64,000 bases of DNA from NCBI RefSeq assembly GCF_036711975.1, contig NC_091976.1, forward strand, positions 8,618,001-8,682,000, given 5' to 3'. The stretch is from Onthophagus taurus (Eukaryota; Arthropoda; Insecta; Coleoptera; Scarabaeidae). Position numbers and translations under genes: made by a program. Shown here one piece after another: positions 33,098 through 43,935 of this stretch (within the stretch, counting starts at the first letter, position 1; each line of letters opens with the position of its first letter). Below the pieces are notes generated by a model. That model was not told the DNA's origin, did no database searches, and was given only the letters and a program-made list of their open reading frames with translations.

Positions 33098-36000
33098 GTT
33101 CCAATTTCTTTAAATCAAGAAAAACATCCTTATGCAGTTAAATCAGCAAATTCTTTCACTTTAAACCTGTGTGAAATAACTTCATTAGATGAAGTCTCTT
33201 TAAAGGTTGATATTTGTAATAGTAATCTTCTTAATTTCTTAGTCGATAGCGGAAGTGAGATAACTCTTTTAAAAAAATGTTATGTTAACGGAAACACTAT
33301 CTGTTATACAGATTTTAAGGCCGAACTAAAAGGAATTGGAAGTACATCCATTCCCTCCTATGGCATTTGTTTCATTCAATTTCAAATAGCCGGTCACTAC
33401 ATCCCCCATAAGGTGCATCTTGTACCTGATTCATTTCCTATTACTAGTGACGGTATCTTGGGAAAAGACTTTCTTTCTAAATATCAAGCAGTTATTGACT
33501 ACTCAGCAAAACTTTTAAAATTCAATTTTAATAATCATTCGTTTGTACTGAATTTGCATAATTCAAATAAAATCATAATACCTCCTAGAAGCGAGGTCAT
33601 TACTCGTGTTAAACTAGAGGTTAAACACGACGCTTTATGCTTGGCGCAAGAAATCCAAAGCGGTGTATTTGTAGGGAATTGTTTAATAAAATCCACTGAC
33701 GGTTTTTCGAATATTCCCCTCTTAAATTCAAACGAAGAAGAAGTAAGGTTAGAAAATTTGAATCTTAAAACCGAGAATCTTTCTGATTATATCATCTTAC
33801 AATTAAACGAAATCCCCATTAGTTTTGATAGATTTAATCTACTCCAAAATTCCTTAAAACTTGGACATATCGATAAAAATCATGCAAGTGGCATCTTAGA
33901 AATTTGTAAGGAATATCAAGACATCTTTTTGCTTGAAGGCGATAAGTTGCCATACACAACTGCCACCATGCACACAATTCCTACTAGTGACAGTGTTCCC
34001 ATAAAAGTAAAACCGTACAGGTTACCATTTCATCAACAAAATGAAATAAAATCCCAAATTAATGCGATGCTAAAAGACGACATCATAACCGAATCTCAAT
34101 CTCCGTACAACTCACCTCTTCTTGTTGTACCAAAAAAGGTTGATAGCAATGGCATTAAGAGATGACGTGTCGTGGTAGATTTTCGACAACTCAATGACAG
34201 AACGATTTCTTCCGTATATCCTCTGCCTAACATTGTCGAAATATTAGATCAACTAGGAAAATCCAAATTTTTTAGTTCCATCGATCTAGCTTCTGGTTAC
34301 CATCAAGTACTAATGTCACCAGAAGATAAACACAAGACCGCTTTCTCGTCACCACACGGTCATTTTGAATTTGCCCGTATGCCCTTCGGACTGAAAAGAG
34401 CACCCGCTACCTTTCAGAAATTAATGAACCAGGTATTAACCGGTTTGCAAGGTACAAAGTGTTTTGTCTATCTCGACGATATTGTCATATATGGAGAAAC
34501 GTTGGAGGAACACAATTCGAAATTGATTCAAATCTTTGAGCGTCTTAGGAAGCATAACTTAAAATTAAAGCCGGAAAAATGCGAATTTCTACGGCCTGAG
34601 TTATTATATTTAGGTCATATAATCACTGAGCATGGCACGTATCCTGATCCACAAAAAATTTCTTGTATTATCAAATGTGCTACACCTAAAAGTGCGAAGG
34701 ACGTTAAATCCTTCTTAGGACTAGCCGGTTACTATCGCCGTTACATTGAAAACTTCGCAAAAATTGTCCACCCACTTAACGCTTTATTGAAAAAGGACTC
34801 AGTATTTAAATGGACTCCTTCTTGTACTGTAGCTTTCGAGGAACTTAAAACTAAACTAACTAGTCCACCTGTTCTTCAATACCCAGATTTCAACCAAAGT
34901 TTTATACTTACTACGGACGCAAGTTCTCAAGCTATAGGTGCCGTATTATCACAGGGTGTAATAGGTAAAGATCGTCCTATCGCGTATGCATCCAGAATCC
35001 TAAATAAGGCCGAAATGAATTACAGCACAATAGAGCGAGAATTGCTAGCGATTTGCTGGGCAACAAAACATTTTCGAGCGTATCTTATAGGTAAACCCTT
35101 TACGATCGTAACTGATCATAAACCACTCCTCTGGTTATTTTCTGTAAAGGATCCTGGAAGCCGGTTGATGAAATTTAGATTAAAGCTGGAAGAGTATGAG
35201 TACTCGATAGCGCATAAACCAGGAAGTAGCAATACGAACGCCGATGCTTTAAGTAGATTACCTGTAAATGTAGTAACACGTGCACAAGCGCACAATGACC
35301 TTAACTACGAAAATTTTCTGACTGAGTCAACATCTAATTCAATCATAAATGATGACGTCATCGATAGCCATGAAAACTTGGCATCTGCTCCAAAATTGTT
35401 TACACGAGTTTACTTTCCAACCAACTGTCTTAAAACCTAAAATTGACGTAATTCGAGCTATGATCAAATTCATCTTTCAAAATTCTCCGATTAAAGTAAC
35501 AATTTACCATAATCACGTATCCGATGTAAGTTCACCTGAACAGAAAGAAACCATCCTTAAAGAGTATCACACAAATCCTCTCGGAGGACATCAAGGGGTC
35601 AATAAAACCTACAAAAGAATTAGAAAATTTTACAAGTGGCCTAACATGCTAAAAGAAATAAAACGTGTCATTAAATCATGCGTAAGATGTAACTCAAATA
35701 AATCATTCAGACCAACCAAAATGCCTTTAGAAATTACGAGCACCGCAACTAAACCTTTCGAAAAAGCTTTTCTCGATATTGTTGGACCACTAACTCCTTC
35801 TGAAAACGGAAATAAATATATTTTAACCTTTGAAGATGATCTAACTAAATTTGCAGAAGCGATTGCAATTCCCAATCAAGAAAGCCACTCAATTGCTGAG
35901 AAGTTCGTTACCAATATCATTTGTAAATTTGGTACTCCTGAGTATCTATTAACCGATCAAGGTTCAAACTTTTTGAGCGCATTATTTAAAGATGTGTGCA

Positions 36001-36485
36001 AACTGTTACATATCTCAAAAATACAAACAACTGCCTTCCATCCGCAGTCAAATGGTAGTTTAGAAAGATCTCACAGAAATCTGGTGGAATATCTACGGAA
36101 TTTTGTTAGGAAAGATAAAGCCAATTGGGATTCATGGTTGCCTACGGAGTAACAAGGAGTAACTGGTTTTACTCCTTTCTCTTTACTATTCGGGCGAGAA
36201 GCCGAATTACCGACATCCTTATAGCGTCATCCTCAACCCTGTTATAATTATGACTGGTACAGTAATGAACTAAAAGCCAGGTTGCAACATTCCCACGAAA
36301 TAGCTCGACAAAATTTAATTTCGAATAAAATTCAATCCAAAGTCAGATATGACCGTACAACAAATCCTATAAAATTAAAAGAAGGTGACCAAGTCATGCT
36401 TCGGAATGGTACGCGTAGAAACAAACTCGATGAAATTTACAAAGGCCGTAAACAGCACAATACAGATAGGAAGAAAATGTATTAA
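33098..36485 (+). pseudogene. pol: Pol of element IV: protease, RT, RNase H, integrase
   Basis: Protease active site LVDSGSEITLL (about 33239-33271). Before RT an in-frame TGA at 34163-34165 interrupts where a Trp is usual, just ahead of VVDFRQLND. RT has YLDDIVIYGE (about 34469-34498); RNase H has TTDASSQAIGAVL, TDHKPLLWL and SSNTNADALSRL. A frameshift at about 35400 precedes the integrase: an HH..CC zinc region (YHTNPLGGHQG, CVRCNSNK), then FLDIVGPL, LLTDQGSNF and NGSLERSHRNL, so all three catalytic acids are present. A stop at 36150-36152, beside a repeated AAGGAGTAAC, and later stops break the C-terminus; basic residues resume at 36282-36485. Confidence 0.9.
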
Positions 36486-36540
36486 AGTCCATAACAATAG
36501 GTTAAAACTATTCGGTAATGAATAAAACAATTACAACTAT

Positions 36541-36561
36541 TCTTTTTTTCCTTTTTGCAGG
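36541..36561 (+). promoter_or_regulatory. Splice acceptor directly before env ATG
   Basis: A pyrimidine run TCTTTTTTTCCTTTTTGCAG ends at 36560 and the env ATG begins at 36562. This is a strong 3' splice site by consensus and pairs logically with the donor at 31984. Confidence 0.7.
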
Positions 36562-36772
36562 ATGTCACTAATACCACTCCTGTTCTGCTTTCTACTTGCC
36601 AAAAGTGCCGTTTCGGAAGATCCTTATGAAGTAATACCTCTAAATTCATCTAGTGGAATTTATTTCGAAACCCTGAAACCGATTGCCTTGTATAATACAA
36701 TAAAGATACCAAAAGATAATAACCAAAGATTCTTTCTTAAAATGTTGCAATAGCTATGTTTGTTTCAAATTT

Positions 36773-37465
36773 TTCAAGTTCAATTAGAGAACTATTTTTC
36801 GTATTCTCCCGCTTATTTCCTAACGCTCAACTTTTTCCTTAACCTACAACCGTTTTTAACTACGCACCCTCAGTCCGCTCAAAGATGTCGGGAAGTGAGT
36901 GTGACTCAAATTAAAGTTTTTGTTTTTTCGTTTCAATGATTTATATTTTATAAAATTAAGTCGATCACTTTCATTTCAATTTTAATCTACGTTGTATCAA
37001 CTTAATTCCGTTACGGTTTTCATATTTTTATAAATATTTGAGGCTTAACCTATACATGATATAAATTTGAGGTTATAAAAGGCATGGACATTGCAGAGGT
37101 ATGCGTAAATAACAATACTTTCAATTGAGATGTTCTATTTTAAGATTTTGCAGTTTAATGTCAACATTTAATAACAATTCTATGTCAAGAAACCTAAATT
37201 TGAACATACAAATAATTTCACTTCTACATTCGGAAAGGAATTCTCATGTCGACTCTCTCGTTATATACATCTATTGTCCAATGACGGTAAATATAGAAAT
37301 TCTTTGTAATCATAAGATTTTTAACTTGATATGTTATGTTAATCTCTCTATTTTTGTTATGTACACTAGTCGTGCCCGTAGATGCCTCAACGGCGAAACA
37401 CGTGTCGCACCGAATTTATTAAATAAAGTAAATATTCATCGTTCAAGCCAAACATAACCTTTTTA
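36773..37465 (+). mobile_element. HHR element copy 3 (693 bp, 10-bp target duplication)
   Basis: TTTCAAATTT occurs at 36763-36772 and 37466-37475 and brackets a 693-bp insert. Reading across the empty site keeps the env frame open, which confirms the borders. The hammerhead at 37372-37410 is 55 bp from the right end, followed by AATAAAGTAAAT. Same size and layout as copies 1 and 2; no overall sequence likeness to them is obvious outside the ribozyme region. Confidence 0.85.
37372..37410 (+). ncRNA. Hammerhead ribozyme motif, one core change
   Basis: Stem I GTGC/GCAC, core CCGTAGA (one departure from CTGANGA), stem II GCC/GGC with loop TCAAC, GAAA, palindromic stem III CACGTG, cleavage site TC. 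Stem I and the flanking bases match the ribozyme at 3956-3996. Confidence 0.65.
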
Positions 37466-39199
37466 TTTCAAATTTGTATAATACAGTCTGGAAACTTCAT
37501 ACTGTTATAGATTTCAAGAATTACGTTAGTTTGTACACTTTAGCTAAGTTTAGTATGGAAAGGTTAAACACCATCTGCTTAAACGACACTTCCCACAAGA
37601 TTTCGCAATGTGAACATTTCAGAAAATTGGTACATTTTGTAGAGCATTCTATTGAATCTCGTAACACACTATTACATGAATTACTAGGGCTTGAAAAAGG
37701 GACACGAACAAAGAGAGGCGCATTCAATTTTGTAGGTAGCGCGACAAAGCTACCCTTTGGAACTCTTGACGCAGAAGACGGCATTTTTCTTAATAACAAA
37801 ATTCATAAGTTAGAACAAAATCAGAATAATTTAGTCGAATTGGCGCGACAACAAATTTCCACTTTTAATACCGCTATGGATGCATTAAATAATACCATCA
37901 TTAATAATAATAAAAACTTTGCATCCCTAGGAGTCAAAACTAAACAGCTGTCCGCATACATAACCAACCTTTCACATGTAGTAAACAATGTTTCATCCCA
38001 TAACCTTTTTGTAGAACAGTTAACTGAAGCCGTAGTATTATTTGAATTACTAACAAACTACTTATATCATTTTCAAGATAATTTTGTGGAAGTACTCGTT
38101 GATGCGCACCGATGAGTACTTCATCCATTTTTGCTAAGTCCCACTAAATTAATCGAAGAGTTAAAAAGAATTCAAAATTTAATCCATAGCGATCTAGCTT
38201 TTCCGTTCAATATAATGAAACATAACTCTCATGATTTGTACAAAACGTTGAGATTGACTGTTTTCGTGCATGACAATACAGTGCAAATAATTGTGCGAGT
38301 GCCGTTAGTAAATCGCGAGATGTTTCAAATAATAAAAGTGACAAGCGTTCCGACTAACGTGAAAGACAATGTTTTCGTTTATATCGCCCCGACGTCAGAA
38401 TATTTAGTATTAAGTAATAACAAACAATTGTTTTTCGAAGTAGATAGTAGTTATGTTCGTTCTTGTGTAGAATTAAGTCATGATTTAATTTGTAAGCAGC
38501 AAACTCCGATCCTTTTTGTTAATACGAATACAAATTGCGCACTTAATATGTTTTTAAATGAAATACTTACTAGTAGTTGCGAGAAGAAATTTATTAAATT
38601 AAATAACGCAATATTTGTTAATTTAGAAACTAAAAATTCATGGATGTACGCAACAGCAAATCCGATAACCATACAAATTAAATGCACTCCAAATGATTTT
38701 AAACTTACATTATCTCAAACAGGAATTTTAAAAATGAAATCCTTTTGCATAGCATCTACTAGTTCAGTTCTGTTAAATTCTTTCGGCGAAATTGATATCA
38801 ACTTCTTTAATTTATCTTTTATACCGAAAATAAATTTAAAAAATTTACTTTTCAACGAAACTTTACAGTTTGACAAAATACCAGACCTAAACAATACCTT
38901 AGTTACTTATAATTTAGAAAATCTAGACAAGTTTAGTGCTAGTTTACACATTTTACGTAAAACGGAAAAATCCTTGACGAAACACGATATTCATAATTAT
39001 GCTGTTAATTATACCACAGTGATTTTAATAGTTTTAGCTATCTTTATGTTCATTGGGTATTTGTCTTATTTAAAAAGGAAACGTAACAATATAGATCAAA
39101 ATAAACAGCCTCACTCTGAAACGATTTACGCTAGTGTAAGTAAAGACATTGGAAATCAGGAACCTGAAATTTGCAGCAATCCCAGCTACAAATTTCTTA

Positions 39200-39212
39200 A
39201 ATAGGGGGAAGG
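39200..39212 (+). other. Polypurine tract of element IV
   Basis: AATAGGGGGAAGG directly precedes the 3' LTR and overlaps the env stop codon. Expected primer for plus-strand DNA synthesis. Confidence 0.8.
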
Positions 39213-39456
39213 TGTTATAAACCGACCAATTTATTTTTTAATTAATTTCATTTCATTTTCTATTTTTTACGCTGACGAGCGGTAATACGATATCGCCTAG
39301 TCGTACGTGATTGTCCACTTGTTTTCAAATTGTAAAACAGAATGTAAGTTGTTCCCAACGGAAAAACATGAAATAAAAGAAGTTCGTCAAGGAAGCTTTT
39401 GGTTTAACTTGCAAATCCTCTTCTTCTTCCCAGTAAGAACCCCTTGGTTCGCAACA
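39213..39456 (+). repeat. 3' LTR of element IV
   Basis: 244 bp, same termini and length as the 5' LTR; about five substitutions between the two, so the insertion is relatively recent but not new. Confidence 0.92.
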
Positions 39457-40199
39457 ATAGACACATTTTCCTTTACAACAGTTTGAATTTAAAAAAATTT
39501 TTAAATGAAAATTTATTTTATAAAATTGTTTTCTGTATAAGAGTAAATTTTTATGTTTAAATTAATATACGTTTATTGTAAACTTGTTTTAATCATTTTC
39601 ATATATTTTTGTCTTTAAAACAAATTTGAATCTAAAAAATAGTTTGTATGCAACTTTAAAAGCTTGTTAAAATTATTATTTTTATTGAAAATACGTATAT
39701 TTTTGTTATATTTGCTCTTACTATCAATAAAAAAGCAGTTCACTTTTAAATTTGTGTTTTATTTCTGATTTTTTTAAATAAAAAAAGTAATAATAGAGTT
39801 GACCAGTTCAAATTTCGAGCCTAGTTGTGCCATGCAAAAGTGGGGGTAAAATGTGTTGCTCTGATTTTAACATGTAGTTGGTGCTTCTTCTATATGTATA
39901 TCTGTTCTGTGGCTGGATTGATGCTTTGGGACATTGACCTCGAAGCTGTATGTGATGTATACCCGAAAACTAGTTTTTATCGGACTCCAAGAAATGGCGA
40001 GATCACGAAAATAAACTAAAAGTAAAACTTATCACCTCAAGACTTTCGAAATACTGATCGCGAACAAGACGATATTATTCACTTCACGATAAAAGTTTAC
40101 ACAATTTCGGCTAAGTTCACTTGCAGTAACTGTATAAAATAACAGTTTGAATGGGAGCGACGACCAAACACGCTTCGACAGCACGCCATCTTTTTCACG
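39457..40199. other. Mostly noncoding; possible Penelope 3' end
   Basis: The first bases may continue the Penelope coding end interrupted at 31428. After that the DNA is AT-rich. A 64-codon frame at 39825-40019 (CSWCFFYMYICSVAG) resembles no family I know. Confidence 0.4.
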
Positions 40200-40459
40200 A
40201 TCCAATAAGAATAAGTTATTATCGTATATATTATCGTATAAGAATCGTTAAAAAATAAAACCATAAATTTGGTCTTTTAAACATTATTGCAAATTATTCG
40301 GAAACCGTGTAATAAAAAATTTATTTAACATGATCACCACCTGGCCAAGTACATATCGAATTTGGGGATTCTCTCTTAAAATTTAGGCATCAAAAAAACC
40401 AATACCACAACCGATGGGACTTATCCGGTACTTATTATATTACAATACCAATACAAGAC

Positions 40460-40737
40460 AATAGGGCCGTTAAGTATTTTTTTTTATTGGCTCATTCGAA
40501 AGTTTTTTAAAATTGATTGACCCCATATTTTTTAATTTTTGATTCTGAGGCTTAGTTTTTCCAAAAAAAAATAATAAAGTTAGAAATTACAGGCCGCGAA
40601 TTCAGTAGCGCGTCACTCATTGTCAGATTGTACGAGCGTACGATTGGAGCGTATAAAAATCAATAAAATTCCTGGAGAGAGACAATGCTACCAACCTTAT
40701 GCGCTAGAAGAAAACGGGAGAGAAATCACGTCTGTGA
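40460..40737 (-). repeat. GGGCCGTTAA MITE fragment
   Basis: Begins AATAGGGCCGTTAAG and matches 13120-13396 in reverse (shared CCTGGAGAGAGACAATG and CAGTAGCGCGTCACT). One end is missing. Confidence 0.7.
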
Positions 40738-41421
40738 GATATTGCAATGAGACAAAATTGATTTTAAAGCAAATTTAATCTAGTTTTAGTGTGCCTGAAA
40801 TTATTTCTTAATTTCTATAAATCTCTTTGTTGTGTTGTAATCCACCATTCACTTTTAAATTCCATTTTGTATTGATTTAACGTTTACTTGATTAATAATA
40901 AATAATAATTTAAGATGTGAATATTTCCTGTTATTTATATAAACGTTGTTTAATTGCCGAAAGGTAACAACGAAAACCCTCAACAGTTGCATTTTTTTGA
41001 TTTCAACTCTGCTTATTTGAACGATCATTCAAAACAATGAGAATAAAAAAATCATGTCTTAAAAACAAAATCAGATATTGCAGTAAGATAAGTTAAGTTT
41101 AAAAGAAAATGTTATCAGGTTATCTGGTCATCGCTTTGTAAATCGTAGCGTAAATGTGCTACGGAGCGACCAGTATTTATAAATGTTGATAGCCAAAATA
41201 AGTTGGTGTTGCAGAAATTATATTAATTTAAATCTTGTTATAGACAGTAAATTATCTTTTACTAGGCACATCATCATTAGAAAGCTTTTAGGGTATTGAA
41301 GGGTATATTTCCTTATAGAGCTTTACTCACGCAGAATAAAACCTTATCGAAATAACGGAGCCGCAATCTTCTATAATATGTTTATAGAAGGCAAAGTTAA
41401 ACTAATTATGAATACTATAAC

Positions 41422-41817
41422 CACAGTATATATATAACAGACAGTCGGTTTAGCGGGAAGACATGCGCAGCCCTCATTACGCTGGTTTAAATCTTGCTAA
41501 TCGATAGTGTGTCTGTGAGGTTTGTTTTTGTGCAGAGCCGTAACGATAAGTGTAAAGATTAAAATAAAATATCAAACATTATAAATAATGACGTTATTAG
41601 TTATATAGTATATAACTCAATAACTAATGTTTTTATCAGTTCAGAAATTTAATTGCGAATAACTTTTTTAATTTAATATTTTCGCCGTTTTAAATGTTTT
41701 TAATGCGGACCTGTTGTGTTTTATGCCAGCATAATGGCTTCGAGGTAATTGAAAATCAATTCTCCACATCAAACGTGCCGCCACTGAGTGAGAGTACTGT
41801 CTGTTATATATACTGTG
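41422..41817. repeat. 396-bp MITE with CACAGTATATATATAACAG ends
   Basis: Inverted ends CACAGTATATATATAACAGA / TCTGTTATATATACTGTG, bracketed by CTATAAC (41415-41421, 41818-41824). R copy 1 has the uninterrupted site near 8347. The 7-bp duplication and CACAG start resemble the THAP element at 60987; a P-type MITE is possible. Confidence 0.75.
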
Positions 41818-42489
41818 CTATAACACAAGAATTTTTATTGTATTAAAAGAAAATACATAGTTAGTCGCATTCTATTTAAAATACACCATTAATTTTTAAT
41901 AATGTTTAGTACTTGTTTCTGTTAATATCGTCAGAGTTAACGAAATTCGCATTTAATAAAATTTTATTCATCATATTGCTATCAAGTTGAAGTGGTGATT
42001 ATCCGAAACTTGATTTTATTTGATATCACTAAAAGTAGTTGAGGAAAGGTGTAAACATTATTTTTAACAAAACTTATCGATGTAGTGATGTTACGCTTAT
42101 TTATTATAATTTTCGCCCTTGCCACATTGGCACAATGCTAATTCAATACGAACATATAAATGAAAATACTAATAAATGTATTTCTTGAACACATAATTTT
42201 GTTTGTTTGTATCCTTACGACGACAGCACTCCACCCTTTTTCCGGGCTCATACATGGCTGAAATTAGCGAATCGCGTATATCAATTTATAGGTATTAAAC
42301 AGATCTCTTCTTTAATGAGAGCCCTTTATTTAAAGAGTTCTAATCAAATAAAAAGGTCTCATAAAAAACAGTCTATTCACCAGTAACTATGATTGGAGCT
42401 CTGTTACTTAATACAAATTACGAATTCAATTTCTTATTTATTAGAAGATATGAATGGACAACCTATTAAAGGAGTTTTCATGAATTTGA

Positions 42490-42660
42490 AGTTCTTCTTC
42501 TTCTCCTGATCCTTATGCCTAATGGCGTCGGATAAATCTTTTTCCTATTCCTCCATCCACCTCTTCCACTCCCTCCGGTTCCTCGCTAATTCTTTTATAT
42601 CTGCTAGTCTTCCCTCTCTTCTTCCCAACTTCTGTTATTCTTTCCTCCCACCTGATGTAT
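42490..42660 (-). pseudogene. LINE C-terminal fragment (tentative)
   Basis: The minus strand reads ADIKELARNRREWKRWMEE, the type of Arg/Trp-rich ending seen in several LINE polyproteins, followed by a GAAGAAGAAGAA tail (rc of 42492-42503). No RT motifs remain. Confidence 0.4.
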
Positions 42661-43034
42661 ATCTTGTTAAAAAAGTGTGAAAGAGAATAAAGAATAAAGT
42701 GGTCGTTAAATGGTTAGGATTCGATTCATCCCTTCGATTCCTTCGATAAAGATAATCGTTTACATTTACATGTTTTTCAAAATATATGTAGATTTAGTTT
42801 GTAATTTTTTAAAATAAGTTATGTACTGTGTTTGGTTATGCTGAAGTATTGTATGTAAATAACTTACATTAAGGACCTTACTCCTGAGTTAGTCGAGTTA
42901 GCCTTGTTTAGGGAATTTCCGCTCTGATTACTTAGCAGTAGCACACATAAAATTAATAACTTCTTCTCTAACTTGAAAGACCCAACTTCTACACAGGTCA
43001 AGTCTAACGTAGTTTACAACATTGATTGTTCCTC

Positions 43035-43190
43035 CTGCTGTAATGTAGACGGGGAAGAACACCACCGCCACCAATGTAATGTAGGCGGCGGAAAGGGACC
43101 GCCGCCACCAATGTAACGGGTGCTGCCGCCAATGTAACGTGGACGGGGTAAAAGGAACACCGCCACCAACGTTATGCGGACGGAGAATGA
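43035..43190. repeat. GC-rich imperfect minisatellite
   Basis: About four diverged units of roughly 35 bp built on CCGCCACCAATGTAA(C/T)GT..(A/G)CGG stand out from the AT-rich surroundings. A 112-codon minus-strand frame through it appears to be a by-product of the repeat. Confidence 0.65.
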
Positions 43191-43569
43191 AAGAAGTACG
43201 GTAGCGTGTACTTACAGAAAGAGAGAAAAAATTATAGAAGATTTTTGAGATGCTGCCACCAGGCAAGTTACGTACTTGGCCGAACGGTTTAAGAAGTTAA
43301 TGAGTAAAAGGAGGGAGGATCGTAGCCCTTGTGTTGAAATTGAAATAATACGAAACAGGAATTTATATAAAAAAATATTAATAATCAAATTAAGAAAAAT
43401 AAAATATAAAAAAAAAATAGAAAAATAAACTGATCAGGCGTGCTTACGCAAAATTGAAAATGCTGTTTGCTCATAGGCAAGTCTTGAACGCCGATATTAA
43501 AAAGAATCTTTGCGAGTCTAATTAATATCGTAATTTTATCCAACTTTATATACTGTGACACAATTTACG
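43191..43569. other. No gene recognised
   Basis: AT-rich DNA between the minisatellite and the LINE remnant; nothing noted beyond short A-runs. Confidence 0.4.
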
Positions 43570-43935
43570 GCCACTGCCTGTTGACCGATGATGCGCGACG
43601 TATTCAGGTAGTTCACAATTCTTGTATTCGTTTTATATTTGGTATACGCCGACGTCAGAGAGTATCGTATAAGCTGGGGGAGTTGAAGTGGCTGAGTATG
43701 TCAAGTCGTCGTCAGTTACATTTTGGTTGTTTTCTTTATAAAGTTGTGTCAAGTAAGCTACCACCTTGTACGGCGTAAGGACCTCATCGATATTCCTCGT
43801 CACCGTACCCAATTGTTCAAGAGGTCTTTTAGTTATAACGCGGCATGTATTTTGAATAAGTACAGTTGGCTTTTTGCTCAACCATCGTTTCGCACTTTTA
43901 AAGAGTCTCTGCGTCTTAAATTGCTTAATGACTAG
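43570..43935 (+). pseudogene. LINE reverse transcriptase, C-terminal end
   Basis: DDARRIQVVHNSCIRFIFG, a hydrophobic run and RRQLHFGCFLYKVV, then (after a stop at 43777) RHRTQLFKRSFSYNAACILN and FRTFKESLRLKLL. This is the conserved C-terminal part of Jockey/CR1-group LINE proteins, after the catalytic RT domain. It ends at a TGA near 43935 and is followed by a 3' UTR with a TA microsatellite at 43963-43985. Confidence 0.7.

Larger units (their letters stand above)
36562..39204 (+). pseudogene. env: Env of element IV, F-type fusion glycoprotein, interrupted
   Basis: ATG 36562 opens a hydrophobic signal peptide (LIPLLFCFLLAKSAVS). A one-base frame change near 36735 and then the 693-bp HHR element (36773-37465) interrupt the N-terminal part. 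Coding resumes at 37466 and runs to 39204 with one TGA at 38113-38115. A furin-type RTKR at 37704-37715 is followed by a Gly/Phe-rich fusion-peptide-like stretch, then heptad-like helices, an ectodomain with several Cys, one transmembrane helix (VILIVLAIFMFIGYL, about 39019-39063) and a basic, tyrosine-containing tail. In relatives it mediates membrane fusion. This copy cannot be made intact. Confidence 0.88.
31429..39456 (+). mobile_element. Env-bearing Ty3/gypsy element (element IV), near complete
   Basis: Two 244-bp LTRs (TGTTATAAACC...TTCGCAACA) differ at about five positions. Flanks are ACAG (31425-31428) and ATAG (39457-39460), a probable 4-bp duplication with one change. Order: LTR, primer site, splice donor, gag with two CCHC knuckles, protease, RT, RNase H, integrase, splice acceptor, env, purine tract, LTR. 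TG...CA termini, zinc knuckles and a Leu-type primer site set it apart from the errantivirus at 1-3060, although both carry F-type env. A 693-bp HHR element interrupts env. Few mutations disable the copy. Confidence 0.92.
40200..42150 (-). repeat. R-repeat copy 2, inverted
   Basis: Read on the minus strand from 42150 to 40200, this matches in order 7860-8366, 10598-11011 and 19249-19640, i.e. the whole of copy 1 without the hairpin, the HHR element or the CsRn1-like element. It has its own insertions: a 396-bp MITE (41422-41817) and a MITE fragment (40460-40737). No coding sequence seen; class unknown. Confidence 0.75.

Noticed and set aside
31425..39460. Element IV insertion without any target duplication
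   Set aside because: ACAG/ATAG differ by one base, and a mutated 4-bp duplication is the simplest reading; reading of the Penelope frame across the junction does not settle it.
39825..40019. 64-codon frame with a hydrophobic run
   Set aside because: No recognisable family, no initiation context and no neighbouring exons; it may be a fragment but cannot be supported.
42928..43266. 112-codon minus-strand frame
   Set aside because: It runs through the GC-rich minisatellite; the repeated residues merely mirror the DNA repeat.
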